This document shows, one piece after another, positions 53,338-62,616 of a stretch of 64,000 nucleotides of DNA. The notes under the pieces were generated by a model, which had not been told where the DNA came from, made no database searches, and saw only the letters and a list, made by a program, of their open reading frames with translations. Source of the DNA: a bacterium (lineage in GTDB: Bacteria > Campylobacterota > Campylobacteria > Campylobacterales > Sulfurimonadaceae); NCBI GenBank assembly GCA_018825665.1, contig JAHJEG010000015.1, positions 62,001-126,000 on the forward strand. Direction: 5' to 3'. Each line of letters starts with the position of its first letter. Position 1 is the first letter of the stretch. The translations under genes and the position numbers were made by a program.

Positions 53338-55183
53338 AAAAAAGCTTATCCCTTATCTTATAGTTGTTATTCCGCTTGCTCTGGTCCTGACGGCGAGTTT
53401 TATAATCACAAGTTTTTACCTTGAAAAAGTAACAAAGTATTTTCAATCCACGAAAGAAAAAGCGATACAGGAGCATATAGAGTCTAAAAAAGTAAAAAGC
53501 GAACTCTGGGCCAAGCAGCTGAATCTTTTGTTTGAGTATAAAAATACAAGAGTGCAGCAGCAGATAAAGGATGAACTGCAAAGCAGAATAGACAGGGCTT
53601 ATGAGAGTGCCAGGTATATCTATGAGAAATACAAGGGCAAAAAAAGTTCACAGGAGATACAAGAAAGGGTGCTTGATGCACTAAACCAGATGGTGTATAA
53701 CAATGAAAAAAACCACATCTTCGTAACAAATTACCGTGGGAACAGTATCCTTCCTGGTTCTCAGAGGATAGAGAAAAAGAAACTTGCCGCCTATAGCGAT
53801 TTAGACGGAAGAGCCACGGTGCTTGAAGAGATACAGGTGGTGAGAAAAAAGGGTGAAGGCTTTATAGAGAGCCGTTTTTTCAAAAACGGCTCCAAGCAGA
53901 CTATATTGGTCAAAGACCTCGGTATGTTTGAGTGGTTTATAGGCTCAAGCATATATACGGTTCAAAAAAAAGAGGATTTGAAGAACACGCTTTTGGAGAT
54001 GATTCAAAGCGTACCTATGGACAAGTCCGATTTTATGGGTCTGTATGATAATAAAAAAGCGATATTCTTATCTTTAAATATGCGAAAAAAACTCGGAAGC
54101 GAATCTTTAAAAGTCATAAGCGATAATTTATCAAAGCAAACCGCATGGTATAAGGACAAACTTGAGGGTCATTATTATTACGGCGAATATTACGAACCCT
54201 TTGACTGGTACCTTGTGTATGGGTTTGATATTTCAAGTATGAGCTATCAGGAACTTCAAAAGCAAAAAGACCTGGAAAAGATGCTCGATGACGAGCTGAA
54301 GTTCATTATAAAGATATCAGCTTTGATTGTTTTATTTGTCGTGATACTTTCGCTTTTGCTATCAAGGAAGATAAACAAGATTTTTCAGCACTATCAGCAG
54401 GAGGTTCAAAAAAGGGAAGACGAACTTCAGGCCCTCAATGCCTCACTTGAACAAAGGGTCAGCCAACAGCTGGCGGTGCAAAGGGAAAAGGACAAAATCT
54501 TGATACAGCAGTCGAAAATGGCTGAAATGGGGGATATGCTGAGTATGATAGCCCATCAGTGGCGCCAGCCTCTTAATCAGATGTCCTATATCCTTATGAA
54601 TATCGATTCCGCATTTGAATATAAAGAACTGACAAAAGAATATCTCGAGGATAAAATCAAAGAAGCCAATAATCTTTTAGAGTTCATGTCTATTACTATC
54701 GATGATTTTAGGAACTATTTCAGACCGGACAAGGAAAAAGAGTTCGTACTCGTAAGCGATGTCATAAGAACGAGCGTGGCACTGATGAAAAATTCTTTGG
54801 ATGCATCAGAGATAGAGATAGAGGTCCACTCAGAGGGGCGGGATTTGACCCATATTTATAAAAATGAGTTTATTCAGGTGATTTTAAATCTGATAAAAAA
54901 TTCAAAAGACGTCCTGGTGCACAATAAAGTCCAAAATCCGAAAATCACGATCAGTTCCACATGCCGGGGCAAGAATCTCATTGTAGAGGTTTGCGACAAC
55001 GGAGGGGGAGTGGATGAAAAGATAATGGACAAGATATTTGAACCCTATTTTTCAACAAAAGATAAAAAAAGCGGAACGGGTCTTGGGCTTTATATGTCTA
55101 AGATGATTATTGAGGCGCATCTGTATGGAAGTCTGAGTGTGACAAACATAAAAAACGGAGCCTGTTTTAAGATAGAGCTCTAG
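53324..55183 (+). CDS. Cache-domain sensor histidine kinase
   Basis: 619 residues from the ATG at 53324, which has GAGGATA upstream; a GTG at 53312 adds four residues only. Membrane helices at about 12-32 and 325-345 enclose a periplasmic Cache-type (sCache_2-like) domain with NHIFVTNYRGNSIL. A coiled coil leads to an H-box MLSMIAHQWRQPLNQM, characteristic of the phylum, and an HATPase with NLIKNSKDVL, CDNGGGVD and GTGLGLYMSK. No response regulator is adjacent, so it is an orphan kinase. Confidence 0.9.
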   Translation: MKVNEKKLIPYLIVVIPLALVLTASFIITSFYLEKVTKYFQSTKEKAIQEHIESKKVKSELWAKQLNLLFEYKNTRVQQQIKDELQSRIDRAYESARYIYEKYKGKKSSQEIQERVLDALNQMVYNNEKNHIFVTNYRGNSILPGSQRIEKKKLAAYSDLDGRATVLEEIQVVRKKGEGFIESRFFKNGSKQTILVKDLGMFEWFIGSSIYTVQKKEDLKNTLLEMIQSVPMDKSDFMGLYDNKKAIFLSLNMRKKLGSESLKVISDNLSKQTAWYKDKLEGHYYYGEYYEPFDWYLVYGFDISSMSYQELQKQKDLEKMLDDELKFIIKISALIVLFVVILSLLLSRKINKIFQHYQQEVQKREDELQALNASLEQRVSQQLAVQREKDKILIQQSKMAEMGDMLSMIAHQWRQPLNQMSYILMNIDSAFEYKELTKEYLEDKIKEANNLLEFMSITIDDFRNYFRPDKEKEFVLVSDVIRTSVALMKNSLDASEIEIEVHSEGRDLTHIYKNEFIQVILNLIKNSKDVLVHNKVQNPKITISSTCRGKNLIVEVCDNGGGVDEKIMDKIFEPYFSTKDKKSGTGLGLYMSKMIIEAHLYGSLSVTNIKNGACFKIEL

Positions 55184-55285
55184 AAGCTTCAATAGAGAGG
55201 CGATGCTTATCGTGATACAATTTTGGTGTCGGCAATGCTGAGAATCTAGTTGTAAATTTTTAGTTACGGATTATCTTATTTACAC

Positions 55286-55291
55286 TATACT
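55286..55291 (+). promoter_or_regulatory. -10 box of the efflux operon, leaderless arrangement
   Basis: TATACT with eight bases to the ATG of the 101-residue protein. No Shine-Dalgarno sequence is present between. Confidence 0.45.
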
Positions 55292-55299
55292 GCCAAAAT

Positions 55300-55605
55300 A
55301 TGAAAAAGTCTAAAAATATAATCTTATCGGTTTTATTGTTCGCATTTACTTTTTTTGCAGTGCATGATTATGTTATTATGGATGTTGACGCTGATACGCA
55401 GTATGAACTGTGTTTTTCCAAACATGACAAAAGTCAGCTTGACCTGCCCTCTGAAATACATAACTTTATCCACATCTTGCTTGATACCCCGATGCTCGAA
55501 CCTGTGCAGGTTGCTTTGGCGTTTGCATACGAAAAACCTTTCGATTCCAAAATCGGATTTACCTCACATGTTCACCTCGTTTTACAAAGACCCCCTTTAA
55601 GCTAA
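55300..55605 (+). CDS. Small exported protein upstream of the metal efflux genes
   Basis: 101 residues with one N-terminal hydrophobic segment (about 6-23) that may be a signal peptide or anchor. The rest is unknown; it has five His and one Cys (HDY, CFSKHDK, HNFIH, TSHVHLVL) that could bind metal. It is 56 bases before the outer-membrane efflux gene and probably heads the operon. A role as metal-binding accessory is by context only. A second frame (55355-55600) overlaps it but lacks a proper start. Confidence 0.7.
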   Translation: MKKSKNIILSVLLFAFTFFAVHDYVIMDVDADTQYELCFSKHDKSQLDLPSEIHNFIHILLDTPMLEPVQVALAFAYEKPFDSKIGFTSHVHLVLQRPPLS

Positions 55606-55661
55606 ACTTTTTACGAATATTCTCTCTCGTGAGAGCAAAAAAAATTATAAAAAGGTTAACA

Positions 55662-56843
55662 ATGAAACTAAAAATATTTTTACTTTTACTTTTGTCTCTA
55701 AGTGCCTACGCACAAAACCTGCATGATATCTTAAGTGCACTCGGCAACAGCGGCGCAGTAAAATACATAAAAGAAAAAAGAGATTCTGAGATAGCAGCAA
55801 ATGAACTGAGCCTGGCTTACAATGCTCCAGAGCTCGGTCTGAGTCTTGCACATGCCAAAGACAGTGCCCAGGACGGCATTGAATATTCTTTTTCTCTTTC
55901 TCAAAACATAGCGCAGCCTTTTTCATCCGCAGATAAGAACAGTGCAACAGAGTTTGCAGCAAAATCTTTAAAGCAGGGTGCAATGCATGATATACATATG
56001 ATGACTTTGGACGTAGCTTCAAAATATCACAGTGCCTGTGTGGCAAAAGAGATGGGGGAAAGCTCCGATTTGCTTTTTACTGAGCAAAACAAAAGATTTT
56101 CCCAAATACAAAAAGCCTATGACCTGGGTGAGATATCTAAAAAAGAGCTGCTCTTTAACAAGCTTGACTTGGCAAAACTCAGCCAAAAGGCAAGCGCGTA
56201 TAAAAGAGAGTATCTGAGCGAATTCTCATCCTTGCAAAAAGAACTTGATTCGCTTATTCTTGATGGACTCTCATGCGATGATTTGGTCGTACCGATTGGG
56301 CATGTGGAACTGGGCGATATCAATGCGCATGATGAGCTTATAGATTTGGCGTACCAGCAAAAATCTTCGCAGGCTTTTTATGCGGTGTATGATTCGACGG
56401 TAAGCGGACTCGGATATGAACTGGCGTATGATAAAGAGCTCGATACAAGAAGGTATACGGCAGGTATCACGATCCCTCTAAGTTTCTTATCATCACAAAA
56501 AGAGCGGGAGAAGGCAAAATATCTTCATAATACCTCCGCCCTCAATGCATACAGGGATTCTCTGAGCAAAAAGATACAGAGTGCTTCAAAAGCGTTGCAG
56601 CAAAAGATTAAGACTCTTTTTGATGAGTACACCCTCCTGCAAACAGAGATCGTTCCCTTGAACGAGGAGTTGCTCAAGCTTTCAAAGTCTGCACTTGATG
56701 AGGGTGAAGGGACGGTTATGGAGTATCTGGATGCAAGCCGCTCCTATTCGGAAAATGTCCTGGAGATGTTGGCCATGAAAAAAACTTACTATTACGAACT
56801 GTTTGAATTATATAAAACAGCTGATTTGGAATTTGGAGAATAA
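55662..56843 (+). CDS. TolC/CusC-type outer membrane efflux protein
   Basis: 393 residues. The signal peptide ends at AYA (about residue 17). The mature protein is a helical coiled-coil hairpin with two repeats, shorter than E. coli TolC. The ATG at 55662 has AAAAGG upstream; a GTG at 55629 would add a basic, non-conserved stretch. With the next two genes it forms a CBA tripartite efflux system. The stop shares its last base with the adaptor start (TAATG). Confidence 0.88.
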   Translation: MKLKIFLLLLLSLSAYAQNLHDILSALGNSGAVKYIKEKRDSEIAANELSLAYNAPELGLSLAHAKDSAQDGIEYSFSLSQNIAQPFSSADKNSATEFAAKSLKQGAMHDIHMMTLDVASKYHSACVAKEMGESSDLLFTEQNKRFSQIQKAYDLGEISKKELLFNKLDLAKLSQKASAYKREYLSEFSSLQKELDSLILDGLSCDDLVVPIGHVELGDINAHDELIDLAYQQKSSQAFYAVYDSTVSGLGYELAYDKELDTRRYTAGITIPLSFLSSQKEREKAKYLHNTSALNAYRDSLSKKIQSASKALQQKIKTLFDEYTLLQTEIVPLNEELLKLSKSALDEGEGTVMEYLDASRSYSENVLEMLAMKKTYYYELFELYKTADLEFGE

Positions 56844-57910
56844 TGATGAAAAAACTAATAACCTTGACTTTGGTCTGTATCTCACTCCTGGGAGCGCAGA
56901 CGATACATATAACGGCAAAACAACAGGCTGACTTAGGGGTAAGAACTCAGGAAGTGACCAAGATGGACACAATATCGTTTCCTCCCTACAACGGAGTAGT
57001 GACTCTGGATAAAAAAGACATTATACTCATCGGGCCAAGGGTTGAGGCAATCATAGAGGAGATATATGTCCGAAAATTTGAGCATGTGAAAAAAGGCCAA
57101 AAACTTTTTGCCATTCGCTCCAATGAGCTTTTGAATCTTCAAAAAGAGTATATAGAAGCTCTTATCCTCAGTGAAAATATCAACAGGGAATATGAGAGAG
57201 ACTCAAAGCTTTACAGTGAAGGTATCATCGCGCAAAAGAGATTTTTAAATGCACAAAAAGAGAAAAAGAACAGTGATCTAAAAGTGAAACTGAGTCAAAA
57301 CGAGCTTCTCTCCTGCGGGCTTGAGCCATCAATGGTCCAGTTGCTTGAAAAAACCCACATGCCGGTTTTAAAGCTGGATATCGTTGCTCCAAGAGAGGGT
57401 GTGATTTTTAAGATAGATGCAAATATCGGTGAAACTGTTACGGCACAAAGCAGTGTTGTGGGGATAAACGCACAGGGAAAAAGGTTTATCGAGATAAGTG
57501 TGCCTGTAAAAGTATTGCCTGACCTGTCCATAGGGGATGTTTGCGCCTTTGATACATACAGTGCAAAAATCAGTTCGATATCGAATGTGGTAAACAGCTC
57601 TTCACAGTCTGTTCAGGTGAGAGCCCTCATTGAGAATGCTGATGATATTTTAATAAACAAAGTCTATGAAGTGGTTATCTCCAAGAGCATTGAAGGCACT
57701 TTTAAAATCAAAAAAAGCGCTCTGGTATTTAGCGAGAGCAAGGCCTATATATTTAAAAAATCGGCGGATGGTTTTGAAGTCTTAAGTGCAAAGATCATGG
57801 GAGAAGGCCCGGTGTGTTACATAGTAAAAGCTGATTTGAAAGAGAAAGATGAGCTTGCCGTAAGTTCAACCTCGGCCTTGTTGAGTGCGATGGAGAACCC
57901 TGATGAGTGA
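56843..57910 (+). CDS. RND efflux periplasmic adaptor (CusB/CzcB type)
   Basis: 355 residues. Signal peptide ending near LGA (residue 18), then beta-barrel, lipoyl and alpha-hairpin parts. The paired lipoyl halves are PPYNGVVTLDKKDIILIGP (about 47-65) and DIVAPREGVIFKID. It bridges the outer-membrane channel and the pump. No Met-rich copper-binding N-terminus as in CusB is obvious. The 3' end overlaps the pump gene by 8 bases. Confidence 0.9.
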   Translation: MMKKLITLTLVCISLLGAQTIHITAKQQADLGVRTQEVTKMDTISFPPYNGVVTLDKKDIILIGPRVEAIIEEIYVRKFEHVKKGQKLFAIRSNELLNLQKEYIEALILSENINREYERDSKLYSEGIIAQKRFLNAQKEKKNSDLKVKLSQNELLSCGLEPSMVQLLEKTHMPVLKLDIVAPREGVIFKIDANIGETVTAQSSVVGINAQGKRFIEISVPVKVLPDLSIGDVCAFDTYSAKISSISNVVNSSSQSVQVRALIENADDILINKVYEVVISKSIEGTFKIKKSALVFSESKAYIFKKSADGFEVLSAKIMGEGPVCYIVKADLKEKDELAVSSTSALLSAMENPDE

Positions 57911-60900
57911 AAAACTAGTCAGTTTTGCCCTCTCTCAGAGGGTGCTGGTCCTTCTTTTGGCGATGGTGGTGCTCTTCTTCGGTGCCATGTCCATGCTTAA
58001 ATTGCCCATTGATGCATATCCTGATGTCGCACCTACACAGGTGAAGATGATTTTGAAATCTTCTGGGATGACGCCCGCGGAGATGGAGTCGCGTGTAACG
58101 ATTCCTATAGAGCAGAATATGCAGAGTATTCCAAACCAGACCATTATCCGTTCGCTCTCCAAATACGGTCTATGTGATATCACCATCGATTTTGAAGACG
58201 GTGTGGATATTTACTGGGCCAGACAACAAGTCGCGCAGCGCCTTAGCGAGGTGATGGGGGATCTTCCTGCAAATGTCAGCGGAGGACTTGCCCCTATTAC
58301 CACTCCTCTGGGGGAAGTGCTGATGTTTACCATCGAGTCTGATACGCTTACACTCATGGAAAAAAGAACGCTTCTTGACTGGGTTATAAACAGAAAAATC
58401 AGAGGGATTGACGGCGTTGCCGAGACCAATGCTCTTGGAGGATTTGTTAAAACGTATGAGATTGTCCCCGATTTTTCAAAGATGATGCAGTACAAAATCA
58501 CCATGCAAATGCTTCAGGACACTCTGATGAGAAATAATCAGAATGACGGAATAGGAAGACTCTCTTTGGGGGAGCAAAGCCTTTATATCCGCTCAGAGGG
58601 AAGGCTTAAAAATACAGAGGATATCGCGAATCTGATTATCAAGCAGGAAAACGGTGCAAACATCCGTGTATCGGATGTCGGCACTATTGAAATCGGTTCT
58701 TTGACAAGAGCCGGATTTGTGACAAAAGACGGCAAAGAGGAAGCCGTACAGGGATTGATTCTTGCAAGAAAAGGGGTGGATACTTCATCTCTTTTAACAA
58801 GAGTCAAATCTGAGCTTCAAAAAATAGAAAAAGATCTGCCAAAGGGCACGAAAATCAATATTTTCTACGACCGTTCAGACCTTGTGGGAAAAGCTATCAG
58901 CACGGTGTCAAAAGCACTTTTGGAAGCTCTGGTGCTGATAGTTATCATCCTGTTTGTCTTTTTGGGCAATTTTGCATCCGCTTTTAGCGTAGCGATTATT
59001 CTCCCTTTTGCGGCCATGATGACGTTTATCGCCATGGGATATTTCGGGATAACCGCAAACCTTATGAGTTTGGGGGGACTTGCCATAGCGATTGGTATGC
59101 TTGTGGATGCGGGTGTTGTGATGGTTGAAAACATAAGCGAGCACCTCCATAGTGAAAAGTACAAAAACGAACCGAAACTGGATCTGGTTCTAAAATCTGC
59201 AAAAGAGGTCGCAAGCCCTATATTTACAGGGATACTTATCATCATCATCGTATTCCTGCCTCTATTGACCCTGGAAGGATTGGAAGGAAAGCTCTTCGTT
59301 CCTGTTGCTTTGAGTATAGTGTTTGCCCTTAGCTCCTCTTTACTTTTGGCGCTTACCTTTATTCCGGTAATAAGTTTTTATGTCCTTAAGCAGACTCCAC
59401 ATGCCAACCCGATGATTATGGTGTTTTTGGAAAAGGTATATGCGGTTGTTTTAAAATGGACGCTTTCGCATCAAAAAACGGTCTTTTTGACAGCGGGTGT
59501 ATTGTGGATACTTGCCCTTGGTGCGTATACTCAAGTGGGAAAAACATTTATGCCTGAGCTTGATGAGGGGAATGTGATTATAGGGATTGAGAAAAATCCT
59601 TCTATTTCTCTTGATGCAAGCCGCGATATTGATTTGAAGATTCAGCAGACTCTTCTGCGTGAAGTGCCTGAGATTCTCTCCATCGTAGCGCGAGGGGGAA
59701 GTGATGAGATAGGTCTGGACCCGATGGGGCTCAATGATACAGATACGTTTTTGGTCCTAAAACCAAAAGAGCAGTGGCGAGTCCCTTCAAACGAGTGGCT
59801 TTTGGATCAGTTTCGTATGGTCTTGGATCAGTTTGTAGGGATTGAGTACGGATTTACCCAGCCTATTGCCATGAGAATCTCCGAGATGATAAGCGGTTCG
59901 CGCGGTGATATTGTTGTCAATATTTACGGTGAGGATTCCACTAAACTTGAAGATATTGCCAAAAAGATAGCAAAGATCACAGAAAATATAAAAGGCAGCA
60001 GCGATGTCTACAAAAAGGCAAACGAAGGGGTCGCATACTGGCAGATAGAGTTTAAAGACGAGGCAATGGCGCGATATAAAGTGAGCAGGGACGAGCTTGC
60101 CGGTTACCTTAAAATCGCTGTTAACGGGAGTGGAGCCGGAATTATTCAAGAAGACCTCAGACGAATCCCGCTGATGATAAAAGGCTCACATGAGATGCAG
60201 ACGAGCATGAGCAAAAATGTAAACCTGCAGTACGTCCTAAAAGACGGCAGCAGTGTTGAGCTCAATGAACTGGTAAACTTCAAAAAGACTCTCGGCCCTG
60301 TTCAGATAGACCATGAAAACGGGATGAGAAAAAGTCTTGTCCAGACAAATGTGGCAGGGCGTGACCTTGTGGGTTTTGTGGATGAACTGAGTGCAAAGAT
60401 AGAAGCGGAGGTGCAGTTGCCACAGGGTTATTTTGTGGAGTATGCCGGGGAGTATCAAAACCAGCAAAGAGCCTCAAAGAGACTCTCCTTTATCGTCCCT
60501 CTTAGTATCGGGCTTGTGTTTATCCTGTTGCTTTTGACTTTTAAATCATCGCTTCAGGCATTTTTGGTTCTGCTCAATATCCCTTTTGCATTGATAGGCG
60601 GGGTATACGGACTCTATTTTACCGGGGAATACATGAGTGTTCCCGCAACGGTCGGGTTTATCGCCCTTATGGGTATCGCGGTTTTAAACGGTGTCGTGAT
60701 GATAAACTATTTCAACTATCTCAAACACAGCGTAGAAGATGCCATGGAGATTGTAACCCAAGGTTCGCTAAGAAGACTGAGACCTGTATTGATGACCGCT
60801 TTTATAGCTGCTCTTGGACTTATCCCGATGCTCTTTGCAACGGGGCCGGGTTCTGAGATACAAAAGCCTTTGGCTATTGTTATCATCAACGGTCTTGTAT

Positions 60901-60974
60901 CCTCGACTTTCCTTACTTTGGTACTGCTTCCGATTTTATATCATAAGTTTGTATTAAAGAGCGCTAAGGAATAA
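57903..60974 (+). CDS. Heavy-metal efflux RND pump (CusA/CzcA family)
   Basis: 1023 residues with 12 membrane helices and two large periplasmic loops. The N-terminal LSQRVLVLLLAMVV, DAYPDVAPTQV and TM4 block LAIAIGMLVDAGVVMVEN (about 385-402) mark the heavy-metal-efflux (HME) group; the Asp in TM4 is the proton relay. Which metal is exported (copper/silver or zinc/cobalt) cannot be decided by eye; the three Met residues of CusA were not traced. The ATG at 57903 has GGAGA at good distance; the GTG at 57885 is less likely. A repeat palindrome follows the stop. Confidence 0.93.
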   Translation: MSEKLVSFALSQRVLVLLLAMVVLFFGAMSMLKLPIDAYPDVAPTQVKMILKSSGMTPAEMESRVTIPIEQNMQSIPNQTIIRSLSKYGLCDITIDFEDGVDIYWARQQVAQRLSEVMGDLPANVSGGLAPITTPLGEVLMFTIESDTLTLMEKRTLLDWVINRKIRGIDGVAETNALGGFVKTYEIVPDFSKMMQYKITMQMLQDTLMRNNQNDGIGRLSLGEQSLYIRSEGRLKNTEDIANLIIKQENGANIRVSDVGTIEIGSLTRAGFVTKDGKEEAVQGLILARKGVDTSSLLTRVKSELQKIEKDLPKGTKINIFYDRSDLVGKAISTVSKALLEALVLIVIILFVFLGNFASAFSVAIILPFAAMMTFIAMGYFGITANLMSLGGLAIAIGMLVDAGVVMVENISEHLHSEKYKNEPKLDLVLKSAKEVASPIFTGILIIIIVFLPLLTLEGLEGKLFVPVALSIVFALSSSLLLALTFIPVISFYVLKQTPHANPMIMVFLEKVYAVVLKWTLSHQKTVFLTAGVLWILALGAYTQVGKTFMPELDEGNVIIGIEKNPSISLDASRDIDLKIQQTLLREVPEILSIVARGGSDEIGLDPMGLNDTDTFLVLKPKEQWRVPSNEWLLDQFRMVLDQFVGIEYGFTQPIAMRISEMISGSRGDIVVNIYGEDSTKLEDIAKKIAKITENIKGSSDVYKKANEGVAYWQIEFKDEAMARYKVSRDELAGYLKIAVNGSGAGIIQEDLRRIPLMIKGSHEMQTSMSKNVNLQYVLKDGSSVELNELVNFKKTLGPVQIDHENGMRKSLVQTNVAGRDLVGFVDELSAKIEAEVQLPQGYFVEYAGEYQNQQRASKRLSFIVPLSIGLVFILLLLTFKSSLQAFLVLLNIPFALIGGVYGLYFTGEYMSVPATVGFIALMGIAVLNGVVMINYFNYLKHSVEDAMEIVTQGSLRRLRPVLMTAFIAALGLIPMLFATGPGSEIQKPLAIVIINGLVSSTFLTLVLLPILYHKFVLKSAKE

Positions 60975-60982
60975 AACGCTTA

Positions 60983-61008
60983 TTTCCACATGCCGCGGCA
61001 TGTGGAAC
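60983..61008. terminator. Palindrome of two CCACATGCC repeats after the efflux operon
   Basis: A 24-bp perfect palindrome (60984-61007) made of TTCCACATGCCG head to head. It starts about 10 bases after the pump gene stop and before selO, so it is well placed as a terminator for the efflux operon. Confidence 0.65.
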
Positions 61009-61032
61009 TCTCCTTAAATATATCTGCAAAAA

Positions 61033-61078
61033 AACATGCCTGCTTTTTAGCAAACTCTTTTTTAAAGCAAGGCATGTT
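61033..61078. repeat. Inverted repeat containing ACATGCC before selO
   Basis: AACATGCCTGCTTT and the complement of AAAGCAAGGCATGTT form a 14-bp stem with one bulged base and a loop of about 17 bases. It is next to the palindrome at 60983-61008 and ends 11 bases before the selO ATG, so it may affect selO translation or be a decayed copy of the repeat. Confidence 0.6.
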
Positions 61079-61089
61079 ACAAGAGACAC

Positions 61090-62529
61090 ATGAAATTTTC
61101 ACAATTAAAACTAACTACCGATTATACGAATTTGGCTCCTGTTTTTTATAACAAGGTCAAAGGCACACCGCTAAAAGAGCCGTTTTTGATTTGTGCCTCC
61201 CAGGATGCAGCCGGGCTTTTGGGGATAGATGAGGATATATCTCTTGATGATAAGCTCGTAGAGGTATTAAACGCAACACATCTTTTAGAAGGTTCCGAGC
61301 CTTTTGCAATGTGCTACGCCGGGCATCAGTTTGGATATTTTGTGCCGCGTCTTGGAGACGGACGTGCGCTGAATCTTGGCAAGGCAAAGGGGTTTAATTT
61401 ACAGCTCAAAGGTGCGGGACAGACGCTTTATTCCCGTCAGGGAGACGGCAGGGCAGTTCTTCGCTCCTCCATACGCGAATTTTTAATGTCAGAGGCGATG
61501 CACGGTCTTGGGATAGAGACAAGCAGGGCTCTGGCTTTGATAGGATCTGATGAGGATGTGGCACGGGAGCGCTGGGAAAAGGGCGCAATTGTTTTGAGAC
61601 TATCCCCGACTTGGGTGCGTTTTGGGACTTTTGAGTATTTTAATTTTCCGGGCAGACACGACAAGCTGGAACACTTGGCTGATTATGTGATAGCGGAATC
61701 GTTTTCACATTTGCAAAATCAGGAAAACCGTTATCTCTCAATGTATAAAGAGGTCGTTCAAAAAACGGCAGGACTTTTGGCAAAATGGCAAAGCGTGGGC
61801 TTTAACCATGGAGTGATGAACACAGACAATATGTCTATAGCGGGACTTACGATCGATTACGGACCCTTTGCATTTTTGGATGACTATGACCCGAACTATA
61901 TCTGCAACCATACGGATACAGAAGGACGCTATAGCTTCAAAAATCAGCCCGGTATCGCGCACTGGAATCTGGGGCAGTTGGCAAAGGCACTCTCGCCAAT
62001 AGTACACTACGAATCGGCCATGCAAGCTCTTGATGATGTTTTTGGTGATACTTATGAGAGGGAGTATCTAAGGATTATGTATAAAAAGATGGGACTGAAC
62101 ATACAGGATGAAAAAGATCTTGAACTGCTCAAATGGATGCTTGGAGCTTTAGAGAGTGCCACTATAGACTACACGCTTTTTTTCAGAAAACTCTCACGCT
62201 ATGATGGAGATAAAAAAGAGATATTGGATATTGCCGTTTTTAGAACACCGCTCCAAGAGTGGCTCGAAGCCTACGATAAACGCCTGGAAAAAGAGAGTCT
62301 GAAGCAAGAGCAACGTCATAAAAAGATGCTCAGGGTAAATCCAAAGTACATACTAAAAAATCATATACTCCAAGAAGCTATACAAAAAGCACAATCGCAT
62401 GACTTTACAATGGTGAAGGAGCTGCTCAAAGTCGCGCATTCTCCATTTGAAGAACATGTAGAGTTGGCACATCTATGTAAATCAGCACCGCAAGAATCCA
62501 AAAACATAAAACTAAGCTGCTCCTCATGA
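61090..62529 (+). CDS. selO: Protein adenylyltransferase SelO (YdiU)
   Basis: 479 residues. A pseudokinase-fold enzyme that moves AMP from ATP to Ser, Thr or Tyr of proteins. Signatures: YAGHQFGYFVPRLGDGRAL (about 76-94), LKGAGQTLYSRQGDGRAVLRSS region, the catalytic NHGVMNTDNMSIAG (about 240-253) and DYGPFAFLDDY. The C-terminus is SCSS, the conserved site where some homologues have selenocysteine; here it is Cys. Redox stress response is the known setting. Confidence 0.95.
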   Translation: MKFSQLKLTTDYTNLAPVFYNKVKGTPLKEPFLICASQDAAGLLGIDEDISLDDKLVEVLNATHLLEGSEPFAMCYAGHQFGYFVPRLGDGRALNLGKAKGFNLQLKGAGQTLYSRQGDGRAVLRSSIREFLMSEAMHGLGIETSRALALIGSDEDVARERWEKGAIVLRLSPTWVRFGTFEYFNFPGRHDKLEHLADYVIAESFSHLQNQENRYLSMYKEVVQKTAGLLAKWQSVGFNHGVMNTDNMSIAGLTIDYGPFAFLDDYDPNYICNHTDTEGRYSFKNQPGIAHWNLGQLAKALSPIVHYESAMQALDDVFGDTYEREYLRIMYKKMGLNIQDEKDLELLKWMLGALESATIDYTLFFRKLSRYDGDKKEILDIAVFRTPLQEWLEAYDKRLEKESLKQEQRHKKMLRVNPKYILKNHILQEAIQKAQSHDFTMVKELLKVAHSPFEEHVELAHLCKSAPQESKNIKLSCSS

Positions 62530-62572
62530 AGGAGTTTAAAACTATAGGGGAGCAGGGTAGATAAACTTTAGA

Positions 62573-62578
62573 TATAAT
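62573..62578 (+). promoter_or_regulatory. -10 box of the DctP-LivK fusion gene
   Basis: TATAAT 39 bases before the ATG, after selO; GGGAAGG serves as ribosome-binding site, 11-17 bases before the start. Confidence 0.5.
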
Positions 62579-62616
62579 ATCTCAACATTACCTGGATGGG
62601 AAGGCAGACTGTTTTG

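Noticed and set aside
55355-55600. Second frame overlapping the small protein upstream of the efflux genes
   Set aside because: No ribosome-binding site or promoter, Met- and Ser-rich odd composition; the other frame has a signal-like N-terminus and a -10 box.
781-61005. Reading the CCACATGCC motif as a Chi or chromosome-segregation signal
   Set aside because: Those are strongly polarised on one strand within a replichore; here the count is 11 to 10, and paired palindromic copies are frequent.
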